Part shown: piece by piece, positions 1 to 6,905 of the stretch
Numbering within the stretch: the first letter of the stretch is position 1
Layout of the letters: the number at the start of each line of letters is the position of its first letter
DNA from: CAZTTG01 sp964615935
GTDB lineage: Bacteria; Planctomycetota; UBA1135; GCA-002686595
Direction of reading: 5' to 3'
NCBI GenBank assembly: GCA_964615935.1
Contig: CAZTTG010000140.1
Coordinates: forward strand, 1 to 11,659
DNA length: 11,659 nucleotides
Program-made: the position numbers and the translations under genes
The notes under the pieces: model-generated
Seen by the model: only the letters and a program-made list of their open reading frames with translations
Database searches by the model: none
What the model was told of the DNA's origin: nothing

Positions 1-51
1 GGCTGGAGGGGGATCTGGCGAGGGTGTGCGGGGAGGGATAGGCCGGGCGAC

Positions 52-1053
52 TCAGTCCACGGTCCACCGCTCGCCGGAGTAGATCAGGTCCTCCAGGGCG
101 GCCTTGCCGCTCTTCTCGATGGCGGCCTGGACCTGCTGGTGCACGGCGGCCTCGTAGGGCTGGGCCCGGGCCTGACGGAAGAGGCCCACCGGCAGGGGCA
201 GCTCGCCCGAGCGGTCGACCTCCGCCAGCACCATGGCGGCCGCCGCCGACTTCCGCTCCGCGTCCCAGACCGAGGCCTCCTCGGCCGGGCAGGTGGAGAG
301 GTCGAAGCCCTCGAGCTTCAGGCCCTTGTCCCGCTCGGCCCCGTAGACCATCGGCTCGCCGTGGACCAGGTTCACGGTCCGCTCGGCCCGGTACTTCTTG
401 GCGGCGACCTCCTCGAAGGTGCCGTCGTTGAAGATCACGCAGTTCTGCAGGATCTCCACGAAGGAGGTGCCCTCGTGCCGCGCGGCGGCCTCCAGCACGC
501 TGGCCGTGTGCTTGGGGTCGGCGGCGATGCTGCGGGCCACGAAGGTGCCGCCCGCGCCCAGCGACATGGAGATCGGGTCGAAGGGCCGCTCCACGGTCCC
601 GTGGGGAGAGGCCTTGGTCACCAGGCCCTGCTGGGAGGTCGGGGAGAACTGGCCCTTGGTCAGGCCGTAGATCTCGTTGTTGAACAGCAGGATGTTGACG
701 TCGAGGTTGCGCCGCAGGATGTGGATCAGGTGGTTGCCGCCGATGGAGAGCCCGTCGCCGTCACCGGTCGCGATCCAGACCGACAGCTCCGGGTTGGCCA
801 GCTTCACCCCGGTGGCGATGGCCGCCGCGCGCCCGTGGATCCCGTGGAAGCCGTAGGTCTCCATGTAGTAGGGGAAGCGGCTCGAGCACCCGATGCCGGA
901 GATGACGCAGAACTTCTCGCGGGGGATGCCCAGCCTGGCCATCACGCCCTGGACCGCGCTCAGGATGGCGTAGTCGTCGCAGCCCGGGCACCAGCGGATC
1001 TCCTGGTCCGACTTGAGGTCCTTCTTGTTGAGGACGGGTAGCTCTTTCATCAT
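52..1053 (-). CDS. korB: 2-oxoglutarate (2-oxoacid):ferredoxin oxidoreductase, beta subunit
   Basis: The 333-residue product is the thiamine-diphosphate and 4Fe-4S subunit of a 2-oxoacid:ferredoxin oxidoreductase. In this family the enzyme oxidatively decarboxylates 2-oxoglutarate to succinyl-CoA and reduces ferredoxin in the cytoplasm. The TPP/Mg motif GDGDG begins at residue 97 and closes with FNNEIYG at about 124-130. Candidate cluster ligands are CPGC (22-25), Cys56 in GIGCSSR and Cys205 in LQNC, the four-Cys pattern known for this family. I chose the ATG at 1051-1053: it overlaps the korA stop as ATGA and has GGAG eight bases upstream. A second ATG follows directly at 1048-1050. Translational coupling with korA is likely. 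Substrate is assigned by similarity to KorB-type proteins; another 2-oxoacid is possible. No ferredoxin gene lies nearby. Confidence 0.93.
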   Translation of the reverse strand: MMKELPVLNKKDLKSDQEIRWCPGCDDYAILSAVQGVMARLGIPREKFCVISGIGCSSRFPYYMETYGFHGIHGRAAAIATGVKLANPELSVWIATGDGDGLSIGGNHLIHILRRNLDVNILLFNNEIYGLTKGQFSPTSQQGLVTKASPHGTVERPFDPISMSLGAGGTFVARSIAADPKHTASVLEAAARHEGTSFVEILQNCVIFNDGTFEEVAAKKYRAERTVNLVHGEPMVYGAERDKGLKLEGFDLSTCPAEEASVWDAERKSAAAAMVLAEVDRSGELPLPVGLFRQARAQPYEAAVHQQVQAAIEKSGKAALEDLIYSGERWTVD

Positions 1054-2915
1054 GACCGCTGCTCCAGCGCCTTCCGGACGAAGGTGGTGATCTCGGAGCT
1101 CTGGAAGGGGCGCCCCTGGATCTTGGGGAGGGAGAGGAACTCCCGATCCGGGAACTCGGCCACCAGGACGCAGTGCATCTGTCCCGCGTTCATCTCGGGG
1201 ACGATGACCGTCTCGTAGCGATCGAGGACCTCCTCCAGCCCCGGCGGCAGGGGCCACAGGTGGCGCAGGCTCAGGTCGGCCACCGCGAGGCCCTCGCCGC
1301 GCAGCACCTCGGACGCGCTGCGCGCGACGCCCGAGGTGCCGCCCCAGCACAGGAGCAGCACCTGGCCCGACTCGGGGCCGTTCACCGGCGGGACGCTGAT
1401 GGAGTCCCGGATGCCGCGGACCTTGTCGCGGCGCAGGAGGCACATCTTCTCGTGGTTCTCGGGGTCGTAGGAGACGTTCCCGGTGATGTGCTCCTTCTCC
1501 AGCCCGCCGATGCGGTGCTCCAGCCCGGGGGTGCCGGGCACGGCCCAGGGCCGGGCCAGCCGGGCGTCGCGCGCGTAGGGCTGGTAGCCCTCGGGATCGG
1601 TCGCCTGCGTGACCTCGAAGCGCGGCAGTTCGTCCATGCGCGGCAGACGCCAGGGCTCGGAGCCGTTGGCGATGTAGTTGTCGCTGAGCAGGATGACCGG
1701 GGTCATGTACTCCACCGCGATGCGGCAGGCCTCGATGGCGCACTCGAAGGCGTCCGAGGGCGCGGAGCAGGCCAGGACCGGGATGGGAGCCTCGCCGTTG
1801 CGCCCGAAGATGGCCTGGAAGAGGTCGGCCTGCTCCACCTTGGTGGGCATGCCGGTCGAGGGCCCGGCCCGCTGCACGTTGACCACCACCAGCGGCAGCT
1901 CGACCATGACCGCCAGCCCCAGGGCCTCGGACTTGAGCGCCATGCCCGGGCCGGAGGTGCTGGTGACGCCCAGGCGGCCGGCGAAGGAGGCGCCGATCGC
2001 GGCGCAGGCCGCGGCGATCTCGTCCTCGGCCATGAGGGTGATCACCCCGGCGCTCTTGTAGCTCGCCAGCTGCTGCAGGATCTCCGAGGCGGGCGTGATC
2101 GGGTAGGCCCCCAGGAAGAGCTCCAGCCCGGCGCAGTGCGCGCCCGCCACGAGCCCCAGCCCCAGGGCCTGGTTCCCCAGGATGTTGCGGTAGGTGCCCG
2201 GCGGCATCACCTCGCAGGGCGGCACCTCGTAGCGCCCCTGGAAGAGCTCGTGGATGTTGCCGGCGTTGAAGCCCGCCCGCAGGGCCTTGCGGGTCGCGTC
2301 CACCAGGTCGGGCTGGCCGCCGAAGCGCTGACCCAGCCACTCCAGGCTGGGCTCGATCTCGCGGCTGAACAGCCAGTACATGAGGCCCAGGGCGTAGAAG
2401 TTCTTGCAGCGCTGGATCTCGTTGGGCGACAGCGGGGAGCCCTCGAGCGCGCGCGCCACGTTGGCGCTCATGTCGATCTCGATGAGCCGGTAGCCGTCCA
2501 GCGTTCCGTCCTCGAGCGGGTTGGACTCGAGCTCGGCCTTCTTGAGCTCGCTGGCGGTGAACCGACCCGTGTTGACCACGACCATCCCGCCCGGCTTCAG
2601 CTCGGGCAGGTTGACCGCCAGCGCCGCGGGGTTGAGGGCCACCAGGACGTCGGGGGCATCGCCGGGGGTATGGATGTCGACCGAGCTGAAGTGGATCTGG
2701 AAGCCCGACACCCCGGGCCGTGTGCCCTGGGGCGCCCGGATCTCGGCCGGGAAGTCGGGGAAGGTGGCCAGGTCGTTGCCCATGATCGCGGCGGTGGTCG
2801 TGAACTGGTTGCCGACGACCTGCATGCCGTCCCCGGAGTCCCCCGCCAGACGGATGACCGCGGTCTCCCGCCTCTCGGTGGGGAGCTGGGCCTCGGAAGT
2901 GCTTGTTTCGGTCAT
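1050..2915 (-). CDS. korA: 2-oxoglutarate (2-oxoacid):ferredoxin oxidoreductase, fused gamma-alpha subunit
   Basis: The 621-residue protein is the partner of KorB and has the fused gamma-alpha layout. The N-terminal gamma domain (about 18-215) opens with AGDSGDGM (24-31). The alpha domain starts near residue 245 and carries the signature YPITP at 271-275, followed by the GPG-containing region 318-330 (TSTSGPGMALK) and QRAGPSTGMPTK at 348-359. A C-terminal domain (about 515-615) contains LCWGGTSG. The length fits two-subunit KOR enzymes such as the actinobacterial KorA, not the split four-subunit archaeal type. The subunits form an alpha2beta2 cytoplasmic enzyme in known relatives. The start at 2913-2915 has a purine-rich AAGGGGGA just upstream. 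That Shine-Dalgarno is part of a perfect 8-bp hairpin, so translation may be controlled. korB follows with a 4-base overlap. Confidence 0.93.
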   Translation of the reverse strand: MTETSTSEAQLPTERRETAVIRLAGDSGDGMQVVGNQFTTTAAIMGNDLATFPDFPAEIRAPQGTRPGVSGFQIHFSSVDIHTPGDAPDVLVALNPAALAVNLPELKPGGMVVVNTGRFTASELKKAELESNPLEDGTLDGYRLIEIDMSANVARALEGSPLSPNEIQRCKNFYALGLMYWLFSREIEPSLEWLGQRFGGQPDLVDATRKALRAGFNAGNIHELFQGRYEVPPCEVMPPGTYRNILGNQALGLGLVAGAHCAGLELFLGAYPITPASEILQQLASYKSAGVITLMAEDEIAAACAAIGASFAGRLGVTSTSGPGMALKSEALGLAVMVELPLVVVNVQRAGPSTGMPTKVEQADLFQAIFGRNGEAPIPVLACSAPSDAFECAIEACRIAVEYMTPVILLSDNYIANGSEPWRLPRMDELPRFEVTQATDPEGYQPYARDARLARPWAVPGTPGLEHRIGGLEKEHITGNVSYDPENHEKMCLLRRDKVRGIRDSISVPPVNGPESGQVLLLCWGGTSGVARSASEVLRGEGLAVADLSLRHLWPLPPGLEEVLDRYETVIVPEMNAGQMHCVLVAEFPDREFLSLPKIQGRPFQSSEITTFVRKALEQRS

Positions 2916-2920
2916 GTTTC

Positions 2921-2943
2921 CATCCCCCTTCCACGGGGGGATG
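2921..2943 (-). promoter_or_regulatory. Hairpin that sequesters the korA Shine-Dalgarno
   Basis: On the minus strand CATCCCCC pairs perfectly with GGGGGATG across a 7-base loop. The 3' arm contains the purine-rich ribosome-binding sequence of korA, and five bases separate it from the ATG. The pairing is read directly from the sequence. That it represses translation, or responds to a ligand, protein or temperature, is inference. Confidence 0.5.
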
Positions 2944-2974
2944 CCAGGGGCGTTTTCTGAGATCGGGCACGCGG

Positions 2975-2999
2975 CGAGGGGTCCCGAATCGACCCCTCG
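2975..2999 (-). terminator. Strong GC-rich hairpin, candidate terminator without a U tract
   Basis: The inverted repeat CGAGGGGTC / GACCCCTCG gives a perfect 9-bp stem with a 7-base loop. It lies 43 bases beyond the second UGA (3043-3045) of the upstream secreted-protein gene, and 59 bases before the korA start. No U run follows on either strand, so intrinsic termination is uncertain. It could instead be a leader structure of korAB or a mark for 3'-end processing. Confidence 0.4.
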
Positions 3000-3042
3000 A
3001 GGCGCCTGCCTCCCGATCGGGCGCGACAGTCTGGCCCGTCGA

Positions 3043-4641
3043 TCAGCGTTCGGCCAGGGCGGAGGCGGGAATCGTGCTCACCGCGCCCTTCTCGACCGCG
3101 AAGGGACCCGCGTCGAGCTTGACGTGAACGAGGTACTCGTCTTCCAGCTTGGTGGGTACTCGCCATGAGTACGAGCATGTGAAACCTCAGCCGTACTCGA
3201 ACTTGCCGCGCTTCACGACCTCTCCGTCGGGCGCGGTGATCAGGAAGGAGGGCTCCGGGGGCGAGACCCCGGCCACCCGCAGGTCGGTGCAGGCCTCGCC
3301 CTGGCTCCCCCTCAGCGAGAGGCTCAGGACCGCCTTGCGCTCGCCGGGTGGCCGGTGGGCCTCGACGATCGGCCGAAAGGGGGGCCCGAAGGGCAGCTCG
3401 GCCACCTCTCCGGCGCGCACCTGGACCGGGGCGTACCCGGCCGTGGCCCGGGCGGAGACCAGGGTCGTGCGCGTGTCCGGCTCGGGGCCCTCGAGGGAGC
3501 CGCCGAGGAGCTCGAAGAGCGGCGCCTCCTTCAAGACCCCGGCCGGCTCCGGCTCCTCCGGCTCCTCCTCGGTCAGGTCGATGGTGTAGGAGAGCAGCTT
3601 CCACTCGCCCACGGGGAGGGCGGCGCGCCCGCCGTCGGTCGCGTGGATCGCGAGGAAGCCGTGCTCGCCGTAGACCATGGCCCGCCAGGGCGGGTTGGGG
3701 TTCTCGACCTCGCCCAGCGGCAGTTTCGAGGGCGTGAAGCTCACCTCGTCACCGCTGGGCGTGACCTGGATCTCGTGGAAGCGGCCGTCGAGCCGGACGA
3801 GCTGCGAGAGGGTCTGCCGGCCCTCGCCCAGGGCGGACTCGTCGCCGAAGACCTCGTCGACGGGGCGAGCCTTGGGGTCGATGAAGAGCACGTCCCCCGG
3901 GCTCGGCCAGACGTCGTCGGAGAGGTCGACGTCGCCCTCGATGCGGATCCGGTCGTCGTACCGCCCGTTGCTGTCGAAGTCGACCAGCACGATGCGGCGC
4001 CGCTTGCCGTTCAGCTCGATCTCGCCCTCGCGGTAGGACGCGGCCGCGAGGGAGACGGAGACGTGGGTGACCCCCTCCTCGATCTCGAAGGTGTGGACGC
4101 TGAACCCGAAGGCGAGCTCCATGGTCTCCCCGCCGGCCTCGACCTCCAGCTCGAGGCGGGGGAAGGAGCACCAGGTGTAGTCCTGCTCTCCGAAGAACTC
4201 GGGCGAATCCTCCGCCTCCAGGACCGGATCGTCCATCAGGTCGCCGTTGCGGTTCTCGTCCAGGATGAGCCGGTCGTAGCTGCGGCCCGGCGCGGAGAAG
4301 TCCAGCACGAAGGCGTACCGATGGTCGCCCAGCTCGGCCACGCCCCGGAAGGGGTGGGCGCACACGTACGAGCTGGGCTCCACCCGGACGATCTCGGAGA
4401 AGCCCCCGTCGTCCGCCGGGAAGGCGTCATCGCCCCCGACCTGCATCCCGAAGCCCTGGGCCCGGTTGAACCCGAACTGAGCCTCGGGCGGCACCAGGTC
4501 CCCATCGATCGTGAAGGCCAGGCCCTCGTCCTTCGGCAGGACCTTCAGCTCCAGGCTGGCGGTCTGGGCCCGGGCGGCCTGCGCTCCGATGAGGGCCGCC
4601 AGTCCGACGGCCAGGCTCGGCAGCCACGTTCGCTTGCTCAT
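3043..4641 (-). CDS. Secreted protein of unknown family, candidate selenoprotein with in-frame UGA
   Basis: I do not recognise the family. Residues 1-25 form a signal peptide with a likely cleavage after ARA, before Gln26, so the product is exported. Two acidic loops, DENRNGDLMDD (128-138) and DFDSNGRYDD (221-230), resemble calcium-binding DxNxNG loops. A short ALPVGEWKLLSY beta motif (340-352) is followed by a Glu/Pro linker (about 356-367) and a C-terminal beta-rich part. The frame reaches UGA at 3187-3189 after KFEYG (484 codons) and then stays open for 47 more codons (GFTCSYSWRVP and so on) to a UGA at 3043-3045. Read through, it is a 532-residue protein with selenocysteine at 485 and Cys489 four residues later. 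If the first UGA is a true stop, the gene ends at 3187. The start at 4639-4641 has only a weak GAG-type ribosome site. Existence of the gene is near certain; the extension is probable. Confidence 0.8.
3156..3172 (-). promoter_or_regulatory. SECIS-like hairpin downstream of the in-frame UGA
   Basis: On the minus strand GTACTC-AUGGC-GAGTAC forms a perfect 6-bp stem with a 5-base loop. It begins 15 bases after the UGA, so its apical loop lies at +21 to +25 with two G residues. Bacterial SECIS elements sit at a similar distance inside the coding region and need a loop G for SelB. Here the Gs are at loop positions 3-4, later than the usual first-two position as I recall the consensus. A competing 7-bp pairing of the 5' arm with bases just before the UGA is also possible. 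Confidence 0.45.
3187..3189 (-). other. In-frame UGA, candidate selenocysteine codon
   Basis: This UGA follows KFEYG and precedes GFTCSYSWRVP in the same frame. The 47 downstream codons have a normal hydrophobic/charged mix and mostly G/C-ending codons, like the rest of the gene. A change of one base from TGC would give the cysteine form expected in homologues. UGA is the ordinary stop of most genes in this window, so a reassigned genetic code is not the explanation. Alternatives are a recent nonsense mutation or a sequencing error. Confidence 0.55.
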
Positions 4642-4801
4642 GGTCTCGTCTCGGACGGTGTCGTCCCCCGCGAGCCGCGAGCACCGCCGGGAGCGGGGGA
4701 TCCCGCCGGCGCTGGATCGCTCAGTCTACCCGGGGGGGCGGCGGGCCGGAGGGATCGGGGATCAGATGTCTCCCTCCGTCGCCCGGACACAGGAATCGCC
4801 A

Positions 4802-4818
4802 CGGGAAACGGGTTCCCG
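4802..4818 (-). terminator. Small hairpin after the beta-sandwich protein gene
   Basis: CGGGAA and TTCCCG form a perfect 6-bp inverted repeat around a 5-base loop, 41 bases beyond the stop codon at 4860-4862. There is no U tract, so it is only a weak terminator candidate. The rest of the 218-base gap (4642-4859) is GC-rich and shows no promoter that I can call with confidence, although the gene downstream must be transcribed from somewhere here or by readthrough. Confidence 0.25.
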
Positions 4819-4859
4819 CGACGCCCGACCCTTCGGCGAGAGCCCCCTCCTGCCCCGTC

Positions 4860-6776
4860 TCAGCGCCCCGGCCGGAGCTCCAGCTCCAGCTCGACGATCT
4901 CGCCTTCGGAGACGTCGATCCAGGTCACCGGCGGAGTCGGATGGCCCTCCAGCCGCTGGATGGAGATGGCGTACCGCCCGGGCGCGGGAAGGTCGAGCAT
5001 CCGCGCGTCCCCCAGCCGGCCGGTACTGCCCGTGGGACCTCCTCCCTGGGGTGATCGAGCACTGATGTTCCAGCGAACTTCGCAGGGGAGCGGCTCTCCG
5101 CGATCGAGGAGGCGGACCGCGACCGCCGTGCGCCTCATCAGGCGCAGCGTGGCGCTGCTCTGGCCCTTGGCCACCATCACGCGCTCATGCCTGCTCGGGT
5201 AGCGCGGCCCGGCCTGAGCCCAGACGTGGATCTCCCCCTCAGGGGCGCGGAAGCGGAAGAGGCCGCGCGCGGCGGCGCGCACGAGCACGCCCTCTCGCTT
5301 CGACGACCGGCCGATGTCCTCCATCGACCGCTCTCCGGGCGGGCGCGGCAGGAACCAGCAGAGGTACTTCCCGTCGATCGGATGGTCGGTGGCTCCGTCC
5401 AGCAGGCGCAGGGTGAGCTCCCCGGGGGGAGGGATCTCGACGCGAAGCTCGGGATTGCCCCAGGCGGGAATCATCAGGTAGGCGCCCAGCCCCGAGGGCT
5501 CCACCCGGAGGTGATAGAGGCCCGGCTGCACCCGACCGGCGTCCCATCGCCACGTGCCGCGCTCGCCTTTCACCGGCGCGAGCCTCTCGCGGCGAATCAC
5601 CAGCGGCCGGCGTTCCGGCCCGACCGGCCGATCGAGGAAGGTGATGACGAGGTCGATCTCCTCCAGACCCCAGGCCTCGGGCACCACGAGGGTTCCGGCC
5701 ATGGGGACGGGAACGGCCGCGGGTTCCTCGGCGGCCTGCAGCCATGCCGTGGTCATCTCGCCGGCCTGGATCAGGGCGGTCCCCGATGCGTGGACCAGCG
5801 GATTCCGGTCCGGCTCGCCCGACTCGATCGTCACTCGGTGGCTTCCTGGTGGAAGGCCCCTGACAATTGTCGGGGGGGGGCGCCTTTCGGTGATGGGGCA
5901 TCCCTCGCCGTCCCGCACGCGCAGCCAGTTCCCGCCGCGACGCCGGCCGCGCACCTTCACGGTGAGATCGCCGCCGGCGAGGAGGACGAGCTCCCGTTCG
6001 CCGCCCCTCGTGGGGTCGATGTCGAGGCGGTGCCAGGCGTAGCCGGGGGCGCGGATTTCGTAGGTGCAGTGCACCAGCGAGCGGGGCATCAGCCTGAAGG
6101 GCGAGGCCGTCCGCCTCCGGTACCCATGTCGGCGCCGGTCGTGCGGCCAGTCCGGCGGTGGCTCGAGTCGCGGCTCGAGGACCCAGGCGACCTCCAGATC
6201 CCCGAGCTCGCCCCCGCTGTCCTCGGCGAAGACCTTGATCCGCGTCTCGACCGCGCGATGGGCCTTCAGGGTCACCTCGGCGTCCGCATCGACCCGAAAG
6301 CGGCGCGGCTCGCCCGGCAGGAGCCTGGGCCCGTCCGGCTGCTCGGCGCTGACGACCTCGAGCTCGCCCCCCGCCGGCGCGGTCAGGGACCACGAGCCGT
6401 CCACCACGCGCAGGCGGCGGCCGCTCACCCATGACGGGCCCGCGGGCTGCAGCTTCAGCCACGCGTCGGCGGCCGGGACGAGCTCGCCCTCGCCGAGATC
6501 GAGGAGGAGGCGGCCCTGGATCTCGATCGGAGCCTCGGCCGCGCCCTTCGACTCGGGTACCCGGCCCGTCGGCTCGGGCGGGACCGAGCTCGCGGCCTGT
6601 CGGCGAGGTGGCTCCGGATCGCGCGACGCCGGGGCCTCCGCCGCGAGAGCGCTCGAGTCGGCCCCGGGAGTCGCCCTCGGGAGCGGCACGCCCGCCGCCC
6701 CCTCGAGCCACGCTCCCAGCCCCAGGGCGAAGGCCAGGGCGGCGAGCGCGGCCAGGACCGCGATGGAAGCTCGCAT
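4860..6776 (-). CDS. Membrane-anchored protein with carboxypeptidase-regulatory-like beta-sandwich modules
   Basis: The 638-residue product begins with a hydrophobic segment (about 4-23) that is a signal anchor or signal peptide. A Pro/Ala/Glu-rich spacer (about 30-82) follows, then a series of beta-rich modules to the C-terminus. Several modules end in the turn typical of carboxypeptidase-regulatory-like or prealbumin-like domains: LPPGSHRVTI (308-317), VQPGLYHLRV (416-425) and LPAPGRYAISI (596-606). No catalytic motif is visible, so a structural, binding or envelope-spanning role is likelier than an enzyme. I chose the ATG at 6774-6776 because it is the only one placing the hydrophobic segment at the N-terminus; its ribosome site is weak. 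A run of nine C on the coding strand (5872-5880) encodes part of Pro300-Pro302. The gene is divergent from the TPR gene. Family name is by fold pattern only. Confidence 0.8.
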   Translation of the reverse strand: MRASIAVLAALAALAFALGLGAWLEGAAGVPLPRATPGADSSALAAEAPASRDPEPPRRQAASSVPPEPTGRVPESKGAAEAPIEIQGRLLLDLGEGELVPAADAWLKLQPAGPSWVSGRRLRVVDGSWSLTAPAGGELEVVSAEQPDGPRLLPGEPRRFRVDADAEVTLKAHRAVETRIKVFAEDSGGELGDLEVAWVLEPRLEPPPDWPHDRRRHGYRRRTASPFRLMPRSLVHCTYEIRAPGYAWHRLDIDPTRGGERELVLLAGGDLTVKVRGRRRGGNWLRVRDGEGCPITERRPPPTIVRGLPPGSHRVTIESGEPDRNPLVHASGTALIQAGEMTTAWLQAAEEPAAVPVPMAGTLVVPEAWGLEEIDLVITFLDRPVGPERRPLVIRRERLAPVKGERGTWRWDAGRVQPGLYHLRVEPSGLGAYLMIPAWGNPELRVEIPPPGELTLRLLDGATDHPIDGKYLCWFLPRPPGERSMEDIGRSSKREGVLVRAAARGLFRFRAPEGEIHVWAQAGPRYPSRHERVMVAKGQSSATLRLMRRTAVAVRLLDRGEPLPCEVRWNISARSPQGGGPTGSTGRLGDARMLDLPAPGRYAISIQRLEGHPTPPVTWIDVSEGEIVELELELRPGR

Positions 6777-6905
6777 GGCCTGCACGGCCCTCGAAACGGC
6801 GCGCGGGCCCCGCGGTTCAGGAGCGTCCCGGCTCCCGACCTGTCCGGGCGGCACATGTCGTATGCTCGGAGCCACCCTGCCGGGACCGTTGCCGGAGCTA
6901 CGAGC
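6777..6905. promoter_or_regulatory. Divergent intergenic region, presumed to hold two promoters
   Basis: These 129 bases separate the starts of two divergently read genes, so promoters in both directions are expected. I find no convincing -35/-10 pair. A TATGCT at 6861-6866 could be a -10 for the plus-strand operon but lacks a matching -35. GGAG at 6894-6897 is the ribosome site of the TPR gene. Confidence 0.4.

Noticed and set aside
1054..2970. Upstream extension of the korB frame antisense-like through korA to a 972-residue open frame
   Set aside because: The extension overlaps all of korA on the same strand in another frame, and is Arg/Gly/Pro-rich as expected of a shifted high-GC frame. 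KorB similarity begins only at the ATG at 1053.
2521..3168. Plus-strand open frame running from within korA across the korA leader
   Set aside because: Most of it is antisense to korA and the rest crosses hairpin-rich leader DNA and the opposite-strand extension. No ribosome site or domain is visible.
3187..3189. UGA read as tryptophan through a variant genetic code
   Set aside because: korA, korB, the beta-sandwich gene, the TPR gene and the sulfatase all end in UGA at sensible places, two of them in ATGA overlaps, so UGA is a normal stop here.
4642..4859. Open frame continuing past the stop of the beta-sandwich gene, considered as a second UGA readthrough
   Set aside because: The continuation is Arg/Gly/Pro-rich with no strand or helix pattern, runs into the next gene's start, and the protein already ends naturally in ELELELRPGR.
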